From: Planctomycetota bacterium
GTDB taxonomy: Bacteria; Planctomycetota; Phycisphaerae; WQYP01
Assembly (NCBI GenBank): GCA_021805985.1
Contig: JAJZDN010000037.1
Location: forward strand, 1 to 39,092
DNA length: 39,092 bases
Reading direction: 5' to 3'
The translations under genes were made by a program, and so were the position numbers. The notes under the pieces were generated by a model. That model was not told the DNA's origin. It saw only the letters and a program-made list of their open reading frames with translations, and did not search any database. This document shows, piece after piece, positions 10,527 through 19,467 of the stretch (positions within the stretch are counted from its first letter, which is position 1; every line of letters begins with the position of its first letter).

Positions 10527-11043
10527 GAATGAAAAGTTAGCGAGATTGGCATGAATGTTTTCCGGGAGGTTGCCAAGCCCCTTAAGCTCGGTTAGACTTT
10601 TCACGCAGCTCGTGAGAATCTCGCAGTCGGAGAAAAATTTGGCACTGTGTTAAAACAGTTTGACCCTCTCACGGGGCAGGGAAGGCCGCCCGAAGCAACG
10701 AATGGATTCGATATGCTTGGTTTATTCCGAAATTTGATCCACAAAATTCACGGGGCAGATGTCCTGTGTGCCGCCCCGGGTTCCGCTGTTAAAATGTTAT
10801 CATCAACTTGTTGTTTCTTAAGCGCATCAAAAAATAAATTTGCGTATCCAGAAGTGGGGATCGCCGGCTGGGCTATTTCTTCACCCTTGGTCGATGGGTT
10901 GGGCGGTATTTCACCGAACAGCTATCGTCGCGCTACAACGTTACATGGAAAATTCAAGGGGCATGAGGCCCACGTGTGTTTTGCGCCCTGCGGATATGGG
11001 AGTCATCATCCGTTGCGGTGCTGGTCTGGTCAAGGAGCGACCC
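10527..11043 (+). other. Long leader or intergenic region before the sigma factor
   Basis: About 520 bases hold no gene I can support. A GC-rich hairpin is present, CGGGGC at 10751-10756 pairing with GCCCCG at 10773-10778. It is followed by an AT-rich stretch (10785-10850) containing GTTAAAATGTTATC. The frame 10647-11078 runs over the start of the next gene and lacks a ribosome-binding site, so I do not call it. It may be a long regulated 5' leader or hide a small RNA. Confidence 0.35.
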
Positions 11044-11841
11044 ATGGCAAAAACTCGCACAACTACCGCGGCCGTTGAACAAGACATCAATGATGTCTGG
11101 AAACAGTTCAAAGCCAATAAGACCGAAGTGATGCGCAATTTGCTCATGATGGAATATCTCCCTCTGGTGCGCTATAACGCCGATCGTATTTATTCCAAAT
11201 TGCCCGATGAAGTGGATCTCGATGATCTTATTCAGGCTGGCTCCTTCGGTCTGAAAGATGCGATTGAATCATTTGACCCCAACCGCGGCGTGAAGTTTGA
11301 AACCTACTGCGCGCCGCGTATCCGCGGTGCGATTCTCGATGAATTGCGCAACATGGACTGGGTGCCCCGCCTGGTGCGCAGCCGCTCGAGTAAAGTTATT
11401 CAGGCCTCCCGGCAACTGGAAATGAAACTGGGGCGTGCTCCTACACAGGAAGAAATTGCGGCCCACCTGGGCGTGCCGGCTGATGAATTTGAAAAAATGC
11501 TTAAGGATTCCAGCGCGGTTTCCCAGGTAAGCCTGTCCCGGAAATGGTTTGAATCCGACAGTGACAAAGACGTTCGCGAAGTGGATGTACTGCAGGATAA
11601 AGCCTCTGATTCACCCCTGGCAATATTGCACCAGCGCGACATCAAGGATTTAATCACCCGCGGCCTGTCCCGCTCGGAAAAAATGATCCTGGTGCTGTAT
11701 TATTATGAAGAAATGACCATGAAGGAAATTGGCGACGCTCTGGAGCTTTCCGAGTCGCGCGTCAGTCAGATGCACTCAAGCATCATCGCCCGTTTGCGGT
11801 CCCAGTTGGCGAATCGGGAAAAAGAATTCTCCACGGATTAG
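11044..11841 (+). CDS. Sigma-70-family factor of the WhiG/FliA (sigma-28) type
   Basis: This 265-residue sigma factor has region 2 (about 35-105, with DLIQAGSFGLKDAIESFD and FETYCAPRIRGAILDELR), region 3 (about 110-170, with EEIAAHLGV) and region 4 (about 210-262, with a helix-turn-helix in MKEIGDALELSESRVSQMHS). Region 1.1 and the large non-conserved insert of housekeeping sigma factors are absent, as in FliA/WhiG proteins. AAGGAG at 11032-11037 places the start at 11044; the frame extends upstream to 10840 without another good site. No flagellar or anti-sigma gene is adjacent, so the regulon is unknown. The stop codon TAG overlaps the edge of a 330-bp repeat element. Confidence 0.92.
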   Translation: MAKTRTTTAAVEQDINDVWKQFKANKTEVMRNLLMMEYLPLVRYNADRIYSKLPDEVDLDDLIQAGSFGLKDAIESFDPNRGVKFETYCAPRIRGAILDELRNMDWVPRLVRSRSSKVIQASRQLEMKLGRAPTQEEIAAHLGVPADEFEKMLKDSSAVSQVSLSRKWFESDSDKDVREVDVLQDKASDSPLAILHQRDIKDLITRGLSRSEKMILVLYYYEEMTMKEIGDALELSESRVSQMHSSIIARLRSQLANREKEFSTD

Positions 11842-12173
11842 GAGCCTGTCCGAATAATCGCCGGGTTGCGACGGCGTGATTTTTGGGATTTCGGCGGAGC
11901 GCCGCGTTACAGAGCGTCATGGAGCACCGGGGTGATAACCCGGTGGTTGGTTCGGGTTAACCGCGGATTACGCGGAGGCGAGGGGGAGGAGTTAGAATTT
12001 TCGGTAAATTCAGTAATTGCAGTAGTTTCAGTACATTCGGAAGTTAAAAGCTGGAATGTTAATTGTACTGGTAATACTGGCCAATACTGCCATTACTGAA
12101 TGTACTGTAACTCATCCGGTGCTCTGGTGAAACCCATCGCAAGCCGGCGATTTCTGGGACAGGCTCTTGGCTA
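11840..12173. repeat. MITE-like element with inverted ends
   Basis: The left end starting GGAGCCTGTCCGAATAATCG (11840) and the right end read in reverse from 12173 (AGAGCCTGTCCCAGAAATCG) match over about 31 bases with about five differences. Inside are a GAGCACCGGGGTGATAACCC unit (11922-11941), also found in the 34080 copy, and an AT-rich section built from ACTG-like words with an inner inverted repeat (CAGTACATTC 12029-12038, complement 12098-12107). No transposase is encoded; the 11866-12099 frame is not protein-like. It lies directly at the sigma factor stop codon. A non-autonomous mobile element is the likely nature. Confidence 0.65.
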
Positions 12174-12175
12174 AA

Positions 12176-12203
12176 TTGACGCGATTTGATCGACGGTTAT
12201 AGC
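12176..12203 (+). promoter_or_regulatory. Candidate promoter at the repeat edge, before the S55-domain gene
   Basis: TTGACG at 12176-12181 and TATAGC at 12198-12203 are 16 bases apart. The -35 begins 2-3 bases outside the right end of the MITE-like element, so the promoter lies at its border. The leader to 12374 would be about 165 bases. Confidence 0.35.
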
Positions 12204-12373
12204 GTGCGAACAGGGCGAAAGCGGTAAACGTAGGGTAATATAGTGAATCAGTGCTTTGTCGCGCCTGCAAATCAGGATTGACGCGGCTCAGGGGCACTCA
12301 GGGGCCGTGGTGTTGTCGGCCGGGGGGAATACGTGTAGAGTTTGGGTAGAAATGGAATCATTGCGGTGAATTG

Positions 12374-14368
12374 ATGAATAAGATGATGATGGGTCTTCTC
12401 GCGACATTGAGCCTGCTGGTTGCGGGCATGGGCCAGTGCGTGCAGGCGGATTCGTTTGAATCGCTGGGTAAAGCTCCGCCGGGGTGTATGTTTGAAAATC
12501 AGCTCAAACCGGGCATGGTGGGCTACGGCCTGACGGTCATGCACGGAGCGGAGATTCAGAAATTTCATGTCAAAATTATTGATGTGGTCAAAGATTTCGG
12601 CCCGGATATGAATGTTATTCTGGTGCGGTGCTGGGGTTTGGGCTTGCGGCACTCGGGCATTATTGAGGGGATGAGCGGATCACCGGTGTACATTGATGGC
12701 AAGCTCATCGGAGCCATTGCCTATGGATGGCATTATTCCAAGGACCCCATTGGGGGGGTGCAGCCGATCCGGCAGATGCTGCACATTCCATTGCCGAAAC
12801 CCAATAAGAAAATGGCGTGGCAGGGTGGGACCGGTTCCATGACATGGATGGAACAATCGGCGGAGACACACAGGCTACTGGGGTGGTCGGCGATGGTGCG
12901 GAATTTGTATGGCCGTGGCGCGGTGAACCAAGGCTCGATGATGCGTGTGGCGACAAAAGCTGCCGTGAAGTTGCAGCCGTTGTCTTCGCCGCTGATGGTG
13001 GGCGGGGGATCCGGCAGTGTGATGCGTTATTTGCAGAACGCCTTTGGCGGCAGCGGAATGGTGCCGCTGGCGGCGGGCGCTGCGGGCAATGGGGGGAAAG
13101 GGCAATTGGGCGGATTGGCCATGACACCGGCGGCGGCGATGAGGTTGCGTCCCGGAGCGGCGATCGCGGTGCCGCTGCTTAATGGGGATATGGATATGTC
13201 TGCCATAGGTACGGTCACGGATGTGGTCGATGGGCATGTGTATGCATTTGGCCATCGGTTTTTTGCACAAGGCCGCTCGACCCTGCCGATCGCTGGGGCG
13301 TACATTTACACCATTCTTCCAGACGTGGAAGCGTCCTTTAAACTGGGTGCCAGCTTTACGCGGCAGGGGCGGCTGATTATGGATCAGGCGACGGGGATTG
13401 TGGGGCAATTGGGCAAACCGGCACCATCAGCACCGATCACGATGACTATTGAATATCACAATCCATCATGGAAAAAGACATTTCACTACAATTTGTTTCT
13501 GGATCCACGCACCAGCATGCAGGCTTTGGGAGGGGCCTTGGTGGGCACAATGACGGCCAAGCGTAAGGTGGTGGCAAAGACCGGAAATTACACCGTGCAC
13601 GTGACGGGGGAAATAAATTTTGCGGGAGCCACGCTGCCGGTGGATGATTATTATACAACAGGCTTTTTTAAGCCCAGTACCGTTTTAATGCCCGCAGCGT
13701 TGCTGATGAATAATCCATTTAAAGATTTGAAGCTTAAGAGCGTGAAGTTACATATTTCAGCCAGACCGGTAAACCGGGCGGCGGTGATAACGTCAGCTGT
13801 GGTGCGGCGGATGACGGTAGCACCTGGGGATGTGATCCGGGTGCGTTTAAGCATCAAACCTTTCCGCGGACCGGAACATTTTGTGTACTTGCATATACCG
13901 GTGCCGGCCAATACACCCGATGGCTCGTACACGCTGGTGGTGGGGTCATCCGATTCGATTATTCAGCAGGAAATGACTTATTTTCCGCAGCGTTTTGCTC
14001 CGGCGAGTTTGCATGGTTTAATTGCCGATATTAAACATCTCACTGGGTACAAAAATAACGCGGTGTATGGGCAACTGGTGTTAAATATGCACGGCGTAGA
14101 TCAGCAGCGCAATGCCATGCCCAATCTTCCATTAAGCCGGGTTGCCCTCATGGCGGAAAATCCGCCGGCCAATTTGTATCCGTTGTTTAATTCGGTAAAG
14201 GAAGTGGTTCCGGCCGGAGCCATTGTAGAGCAGGGCGGACAGCAATTTACCATTAAGGTCAGCCGGCATGCTAACGAGCGATTCGCAAAACTTAAGCCGG
14301 CCGCAGCTTTTCCGGGAATGCCGGGTATGCCGGGTATGCCGGGGTCTATGGGTCCGCCGCCGCAGTGA
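12374..14368 (+). CDS. Exported SpoIVB-peptidase (S55)-domain protein
   Basis: This 664-residue protein carries a signal peptide with likely cleavage after VQA. The N-terminal part contains KPGMVGYGLTV and then GMSGSPVYIDG with S101, the S55 serine motif. Further on, GHVYAFGHRF supplies H294, the probable catalytic histidine. In SpoIVB as I recall it the histidine precedes the serine; here the order is reversed, as in a wide set of exported homologues in other phyla. The C-terminal half (about 390-640) looks all-beta. The protein ends in repeated PGM units and a proline tail. ATG 12374 is used; a TTG at 12371 in front of it is possible. The propeller gene follows 87 bases later. Substrate unknown; proteolytic activity is inference. 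Confidence 0.8.
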   Translation: MNKMMMGLLATLSLLVAGMGQCVQADSFESLGKAPPGCMFENQLKPGMVGYGLTVMHGAEIQKFHVKIIDVVKDFGPDMNVILVRCWGLGLRHSGIIEGMSGSPVYIDGKLIGAIAYGWHYSKDPIGGVQPIRQMLHIPLPKPNKKMAWQGGTGSMTWMEQSAETHRLLGWSAMVRNLYGRGAVNQGSMMRVATKAAVKLQPLSSPLMVGGGSGSVMRYLQNAFGGSGMVPLAAGAAGNGGKGQLGGLAMTPAAAMRLRPGAAIAVPLLNGDMDMSAIGTVTDVVDGHVYAFGHRFFAQGRSTLPIAGAYIYTILPDVEASFKLGASFTRQGRLIMDQATGIVGQLGKPAPSAPITMTIEYHNPSWKKTFHYNLFLDPRTSMQALGGALVGTMTAKRKVVAKTGNYTVHVTGEINFAGATLPVDDYYTTGFFKPSTVLMPAALLMNNPFKDLKLKSVKLHISARPVNRAAVITSAVVRRMTVAPGDVIRVRLSIKPFRGPEHFVYLHIPVPANTPDGSYTLVVGSSDSIIQQEMTYFPQRFAPASLHGLIADIKHLTGYKNNAVYGQLVLNMHGVDQQRNAMPNLPLSRVALMAENPPANLYPLFNSVKEVVPAGAIVEQGGQQFTIKVSRHANERFAKLKPAAAFPGMPGMPGMPGSMGPPPQ

Positions 14369-14455
14369 TTTTGTAATAAAATAATTGCCGTCCGGCTATG
14401 GGTGCGGAAGCGGCAAAGTCAGTAGTTTGAAAATCAGCAGGTAACTGGAGATTTC

Positions 14456-16678
14456 ATGTTTCAGAACGCAAAATTCAGTTTGAAAAAACTTATGGTTCCG
14501 GCGGCGTTGGCGCTTCTGGCCGGGGTACCCAGCGCATGGGCGGTGCATCCGCAGAGCTGGAAATTCGCGGATGAAGCCGCGTACGCTTCGGGGCACTTTC
14601 GCGGTGTCCTGGTCAATAATTACGGCAATTTGGCGTTGAGTCGGCACTTGAAATCCTTGCTGCCGAAAACGGGCTTTGATTTTATTAATGCCATTGCGGT
14701 ATCTTCCCATGGAGATATCTGGTTTGGTACCAGCCCCAAGGGCCAGGTATACCGGATGATTAACGGCAAGCCGGTGGCCCAGTATGCACCGCCCAAGGCG
14801 TCGGATCAGGTGTTGTCGCTGGCCTTTGAGAAAGATGGAAAACTTCTGGTGGCCGCGTGCGGCAGCAAAGCAGAACTTGTGGAATTAACCGTGAACGCCG
14901 GCGGAAAAGTCACTGCCAAGACGATATTTCAGAATCCCGCGGTCAAATATATCTGGTCGATTTTGCCGCTGCCGGATGGCTCAATTATTCTGGCCACCGG
15001 GCCGCACGGCGAAGTGTGGGATATTTCGGCGGGCGGAAAAGCGAAGATACTATTGAAAACCGGCGTGCACAATGTCACAAGTCTGGCACGCGCAACCGAC
15101 GGGTCGGTGCTGGCCGGAACGGATGGGCCGGGATTGGTGATTCGGATCAATCCGAAAACCGGCAAATCGTATGTATTAATGTCGGCGAACCATGCGGAAA
15201 TTTCCACGTTGGCGGTAGATGGAGATGGGGATATTTTTGCCGCTACGGCATCACCGCACCGGGCGAAACTGGATGGCGGAGTATTTAAACCTGTGCTGCA
15301 CCCCAACGGGCGGCCCGTTGCGGTTGGAAGCGGTATGCAACTGCCCGGAAAAAAGGGCAAGGCCGGTAAGAAGGCCCATGGAGCGGCTGCGGCGGGTGCG
15401 GCCAAACCCGTGGCGGAACGCACGCGCATACCCGGGCCATTTCCATCGGCGGGCGGTGATGATTCCGCCTCTACCGAGCCGGCGGTAAAAAGTAATGTGG
15501 TCTATCAGATCAGCCCCAGTGGACGGGTTCGCGTATTACTCAAGGTGCCGGATATGGTGCTTTCGATGATTTACGCCAGACATCACCTGATTCTGGGTCT
15601 GGGCGGCCATGGGCGGTTGCTATCGTATGATCCATTCACGCAGACCGAGACGTTGCTGGAGCGGCTTAAGCAACACGACCTGCTGAGCCTGGCGGAAACC
15701 GGCAACAACCGATTACTCATTGGCACAGCTAATCAAGGGCAGATGTATCAATTAACGTCCCAGACCCAGCTTACGGGTAATTATGTCAGTAAGGTGTTGG
15801 ACGCCAAACTGCCCAGCAACTGGGGGGCGGCCCATATTATCGCAAAAGTGCCGGCTGGTGCGGCGGTGGATATTCAGACGCGCAGCGGCAACGTGCGGGA
15901 TGTGAAGACGTCCGCGAAGTTCTGGAGCCGCTGGACATCCTGGATACCGGCCAACAGTTATCAGAAAATTTCAAGCCCGCCAGCGCGATTTTTGCAGTTT
16001 CGGCTGCGGATTAAGCGTAGCGCCAAAGGGACTTCGCCGATTATTCGGTCCACATGCATCAGCTATCAGCACATCAGCGTGCCGCCGGTGCTTAGCAGTG
16101 TGCAAACTCATTACCAGACCAAACCCGCGCATGCGGTACTGGTAAAATGGAAGGCCAATGATCCGGACGGCGACACGCTGCAATATACGGTAAAATACCA
16201 GCAGAAGGGCATTCCCGTCTGGATACGCATTGCAAAGAATATCTCAGCGCATCATTACCTCTGGCAGCTTTCCGGCATTCCGGATGGATATTATCGGGTG
16301 AAAGTTATTGCCTCAGATGCACCGGATAACACCCCAACTACCGCGCAAAGTGTGGCCAGAGAATCCCGCCGCATACTGGTGGATAACACGGCGCCCAAGA
16401 TTGCGAGCCTGAAATGGCGTAAGACCGCCGATGGGCGCATTGCGGTAACCGGCGTGGCGTCGGATAAGCTTTCACCCATTACGGCGGTAAGCCTGCAGGT
16501 GGATTCTTCAAAGAACTGGCGTCCGGCGGCCGCTTCTGCTACTATCTTTGATTCTCCGCTGGAAGGGTTCCACGGTAGAACAGGTGTGCTGACCGGCGGA
16601 CCGCATCGAATTGTGGTAAAAGCGGTTGATGCCGCCGGGAACAAGGCGTACGCATCGGTGCTGGTAACGGTACCTTGA
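14456..16678 (+). CDS. Exported beta-propeller protein with C-terminal Fn3/Ig-like domains
   Basis: This 740-residue protein begins with a signal peptide ending AWA. Residues about 70-440 contain a run of propeller-blade repeats of the type DGSIILATGPHGEVW and DGSVLAGTDGPGLVIRI, interrupted near 285-340 by a basic Lys/Ala/Gly-rich loop. The C-terminal part (about 540-740) has two beta-sandwich-like stretches, with WKANDPDGDTLQYTVKY and VDAAGNKAYASVLV typical of Fn3 or Ig-like modules. GGAG at 14447-14450 supports the start. It lies just downstream of the S55-domain gene and is probably co-transcribed, so the two may act together at the cell surface or in the periplasm. No catalytic residues can be pointed to; function unknown. 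Confidence 0.75.
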   Translation: MFQNAKFSLKKLMVPAALALLAGVPSAWAVHPQSWKFADEAAYASGHFRGVLVNNYGNLALSRHLKSLLPKTGFDFINAIAVSSHGDIWFGTSPKGQVYRMINGKPVAQYAPPKASDQVLSLAFEKDGKLLVAACGSKAELVELTVNAGGKVTAKTIFQNPAVKYIWSILPLPDGSIILATGPHGEVWDISAGGKAKILLKTGVHNVTSLARATDGSVLAGTDGPGLVIRINPKTGKSYVLMSANHAEISTLAVDGDGDIFAATASPHRAKLDGGVFKPVLHPNGRPVAVGSGMQLPGKKGKAGKKAHGAAAAGAAKPVAERTRIPGPFPSAGGDDSASTEPAVKSNVVYQISPSGRVRVLLKVPDMVLSMIYARHHLILGLGGHGRLLSYDPFTQTETLLERLKQHDLLSLAETGNNRLLIGTANQGQMYQLTSQTQLTGNYVSKVLDAKLPSNWGAAHIIAKVPAGAAVDIQTRSGNVRDVKTSAKFWSRWTSWIPANSYQKISSPPARFLQFRLRIKRSAKGTSPIIRSTCISYQHISVPPVLSSVQTHYQTKPAHAVLVKWKANDPDGDTLQYTVKYQQKGIPVWIRIAKNISAHHYLWQLSGIPDGYYRVKVIASDAPDNTPTTAQSVARESRRILVDNTAPKIASLKWRKTADGRIAVTGVASDKLSPITAVSLQVDSSKNWRPAAASATIFDSPLEGFHGRTGVLTGGPHRIVVKAVDAAGNKAYASVLVTVP

Positions 16679-16709
16679 TGCGGCAAAGATAATATTTTGG
16701 AGTTGAGTC

Positions 16710-16844
16710 GTGCATTATCCGCATAAAGTCAGCAATCGTAAGCGCGTGCGTAAAATCGGCTTTCGCGCCAGGATGAGAACCAAAAAGGGTCGGCAATTGA
16801 TGAATCGCAAACGCCGCACCGGTCGTAGTGTCAATGTGGTATGA
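16710..16844 (+). CDS. rpmH: 50S ribosomal protein L34 (GTG start)
   Basis: This 44-codon gene encodes L34, a small, highly basic large-subunit protein. The signature KVSNRKRVRKIGFRARM followed by RTKKGRQLMNRKRRTGR matches the family along its whole length. The start is GTG at 16710, with GGAG at 16699-16702 seven bases ahead. L34 is usually followed by rnpA (RNase P protein) and a yidC cluster; here the next gene, 9 bases on, is a DUF255 protein and no rnpA is seen. The last residues (SVNVV) are a short extension. Confidence 0.95.
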   Translation: MHYPHKVSNRKRVRKIGFRARMRTKKGRQLMNRKRRTGRSVNVV

Positions 16845-16853
16845 TCAGGCTCT

Positions 16854-18764
16854 ATGAGCGATCATCCCCCTACGCGCCGCCCCAATCGTCTGATTGATTC
16901 CCGCAGTCCGTATCTTTTGCAACATGCGTACAACCCCGTGGATTGGTATCCATGGAGCTTGGAAACATTGGCGCTATCGCGTGCGCGCGATGTGCCGATA
17001 TTTCTATCCATCGGTTATTCGGCCTGCCACTGGTGCCATGTCATGGAGCGGGAGGTTTTTGAAAATATACCCATTGCCCAGTACATGAATGAGCACTTCG
17101 TGAATATCAAGGTGGACCGGGAGCAACGGCCGGACCTTGATGAATTGTACATGCTGGCCACACAAATTATCACCGGCTCCGGCGGCTGGCCCATGAGCGT
17201 GTGGCTTACGCCCGATCTTAAAGCTTTCTACGCGGGCACCTATTTTCCACCCGAAGATCAATACGGCCGGCCCGGCTTTCCCTCGGTACTCTCGGCCATC
17301 AGCAAGGCTTGGACAAATCAGCGCGATCAAGTGTTAGAACAGGCGAACCAAATTGCCCGCACCATTTCCGGACATCTGAACCGGGGTGGTAAGGCCGATG
17401 CGCCAGTGGATGTTCCGGCCTGGGTGGCCGGTGCCTTGGAAGCATGCAAAAACCGCATGGACTTGGCGCGCGGTGGATTTAGCGGTGCCCCGAAATTTCC
17501 TCCGCATCAAACGTTACTATTATGGATTACACTGCTGGAGCAGCAGGCGGCAGGCACATTGAACGCGGCGATAAAACTATCCGACGATCTTGCCCGGCTG
17601 GTTCGTTCCTGGCTGACCATCACACTGGATAATATGGCGGCAGGCGGGATTTATGATCAGATCGGCGGCGGATTTTCCCGCTACAGCACGGATGAACTGT
17701 GGCTGGTTCCGCATTTTGAAAAAATGCTGTATGACAATGCGCAGCTGGCGCTGATTTACGCCCGGGCGGGCGTACTGTTGAAGCAAAATCAGTATGTAGA
17801 GATCGCCCGAGAAACGTTGGATTTCTGGCTGCGTGACATGACGGCTCCCGACGGACTATTTTTCAGCAGTTTGGACGCCGATAGCGAGGGGGAAGAGGGA
17901 AAATTTTATGTGTGGGATTTTGGGGACATAGCGGCTGCCATTTCCGATTCCGCCGACCGTCAATTAGCCAGCGACTATTGGGACTTTTCTCCCGAAGGGA
18001 ATTGGGAGGGGCGAAATATTGCCCGGGTTAAATCAGATATTACGCAACTCGCGATGCGGCTTGGACAGCCGCCGGACGTGGTGCAGGCCCGGTTACACAA
18101 AATCAAATTAAACTTAAGGGAAATCAGGTCCCGACGAATTGCTCCGCATTGTGATGATAAAATTCTCGCCGATTGGAATGGCCTGATGATTCAGGCGTTG
18201 GCGCAGGTCGCGGTGCTGATTAATGAACCCCGTTTCTATCAGGCGGCGGCGCAGGCGGCATCGGCCATATTGTCCGTGCATAGCGATGCGGCAGGAAATA
18301 TGCTGCATGTGAGTCGGGGCGGCCAAGCGGAAATTCCGGCATTTCTCCAAGATGAAGCGTGCTTTGGCTTGGGGTTGTGGTACTTGGCGGCGGCAGCACG
18401 ACATTTTGCGCCGCAAGATCGCGCGGCATGGCTAACGCGAGCCACGCGATCCAGCGAAAATATTTCCACGGAATTTTTTCAGGAGCAAAGTGGAAGCTTT
18501 TATATCTCCAGCGATCGCCACGAACAGTTATTTCTCCGCGTTCCCAGTGGCAGTGATAACGCCGTGCCCTCCGCGGCCGCCCTGGCCGTGGACCTGCTAT
18601 TAAAAATAGATTCTGCGTCACCAAAAGCCGCGTATCACAAAGTAGTGGCCCGCAGCTTGGCTGGATTGGCTCCGCTTATTGAGCAGTACCCGCTGGCGTT
18701 TTCATCCATTTTGTCGACGCTTGTTGAACATCCTCAATACCTGCCAACGGTGGCGCGAAATTGA
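16854..18764 (+). CDS. DUF255 (YyaL/SPATA20-type) thioredoxin-fold protein
   Basis: This 636-residue protein starts with the family's diagnostic SRSPYLLQHAYNPVDWYPW and a thioredoxin-like domain (about 1-170) with the C58-H-W-C61 motif in YSACHWCHVM, then GGWPMSVWLTPD. The rest (about 190-630) is an alpha/alpha-barrel of the six-hairpin glycosidase type, with motifs such as GGIYDQIGGGFSRYSTD and HFEKMLYDNAQL. The biochemical function of the family is not settled; a redox or sugar-isomerase-like role has been suggested. Length is normal for the family. It begins 9 bases after rpmH and may be co-transcribed with it. Confidence 0.9.
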   Translation: MSDHPPTRRPNRLIDSRSPYLLQHAYNPVDWYPWSLETLALSRARDVPIFLSIGYSACHWCHVMEREVFENIPIAQYMNEHFVNIKVDREQRPDLDELYMLATQIITGSGGWPMSVWLTPDLKAFYAGTYFPPEDQYGRPGFPSVLSAISKAWTNQRDQVLEQANQIARTISGHLNRGGKADAPVDVPAWVAGALEACKNRMDLARGGFSGAPKFPPHQTLLLWITLLEQQAAGTLNAAIKLSDDLARLVRSWLTITLDNMAAGGIYDQIGGGFSRYSTDELWLVPHFEKMLYDNAQLALIYARAGVLLKQNQYVEIARETLDFWLRDMTAPDGLFFSSLDADSEGEEGKFYVWDFGDIAAAISDSADRQLASDYWDFSPEGNWEGRNIARVKSDITQLAMRLGQPPDVVQARLHKIKLNLREIRSRRIAPHCDDKILADWNGLMIQALAQVAVLINEPRFYQAAAQAASAILSVHSDAAGNMLHVSRGGQAEIPAFLQDEACFGLGLWYLAAAARHFAPQDRAAWLTRATRSSENISTEFFQEQSGSFYISSDRHEQLFLRVPSGSDNAVPSAAALAVDLLLKIDSASPKAAYHKVVARSLAGLAPLIEQYPLAFSSILSTLVEHPQYLPTVARN

Positions 18765-18883
18765 TTAAGCAATTAATAAGATTGTTTATTTTTCAATACC
18801 ATTGCGCTTGGAAACATTTAAGAAATCATCTCGGATTGACCGATAATATAGATCTGGCGGCGCGTTCTAAACAGGATAAAACT

Positions 18884-19453
18884 ATGCCCGAAAGGCAACT
18901 GGATCTCTTTGCATTTCTGAAGAAACCGCGCCTTAAAAATAAGCCGCGGCCGTTGGTTCAACCGGCGGCTTCGGAAAAAATGATCCAGCGCGAAAAACCG
19001 AATGTGTACCGATCCCTTGTGGATGTGCCGTTTCGTGAACACCACCGATTCTACGATCAATTGGTGCAGGAGATGAAGTCCCAGTACGGCATTTCAATTC
19101 GGAAATGGCGTTCCAGCATGAGTGGCGTGGCGTATGAACTGCATTACAACAATGGTGATGTCAGGCGGATGATTTCAGCACCGCGTCCGCGATCACCGGT
19201 CAGTGCGTGCATTTTCATGCACGAGGTGGGGCATCACGCGGTGGGATTTAAGAAATTTCGCCCACGGTGTCTGGAGGAATACCATGTGTGGCAGTGGGCG
19301 TTCGAGCAGATGCGCAAGCGCGGCATTGCTGTGGATCGGCGGGTGGAGCGGCATTATCGGCGAAGCATGTACCATTATGTCCGGCTGGCCAAAAAGCGGG
19401 GGCTGAAGGTTTTACCGCCGGTGTTGGAACCCTTTCAAATCTGGCCGGGCTGA
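18884..19453 (+). CDS. Putative HEXXH zinc-dependent protein
   Basis: This 189-residue protein of unknown family has an HEVGH motif at 113-117 within FMHEVGHHAVGF, the zinc-binding and catalytic signature of many metallopeptidases. An acidic CLEEYHVWQWAFEQM segment (129-143) follows, which could give the third ligand. The N terminus (1-40) is basic and probably disordered; the C terminus is Arg/Lys-rich. There is no signal peptide. ATG 18884 is chosen because AGGA at 18873-18876 precedes it; a TTG at 18761 overlapping the previous stop would give 230 residues, but the extra part looks uncoded. It faces the VWA gene tail to tail, 14 bases away. Peptidase activity is inference. Confidence 0.65.
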   Translation: MPERQLDLFAFLKKPRLKNKPRPLVQPAASEKMIQREKPNVYRSLVDVPFREHHRFYDQLVQEMKSQYGISIRKWRSSMSGVAYELHYNNGDVRRMISAPRPRSPVSACIFMHEVGHHAVGFKKFRPRCLEEYHVWQWAFEQMRKRGIAVDRRVERHYRRSMYHYVRLAKKRGLKVLPPVLEPFQIWPG

Positions 19454-19467
19454 CTCAGTTTTTCCGG

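Noticed and set aside
10647-11078. A 143-codon plus-strand frame in the sigma factor leader
   Set aside because: No ribosome-binding site or recognisable domain, and it overlaps the well-supported sigma factor start.
11866-12099. A 77-codon frame inside the MITE-like element
   Set aside because: Its second half translates low-complexity repeat sequence; no start signals and no transposase motifs.
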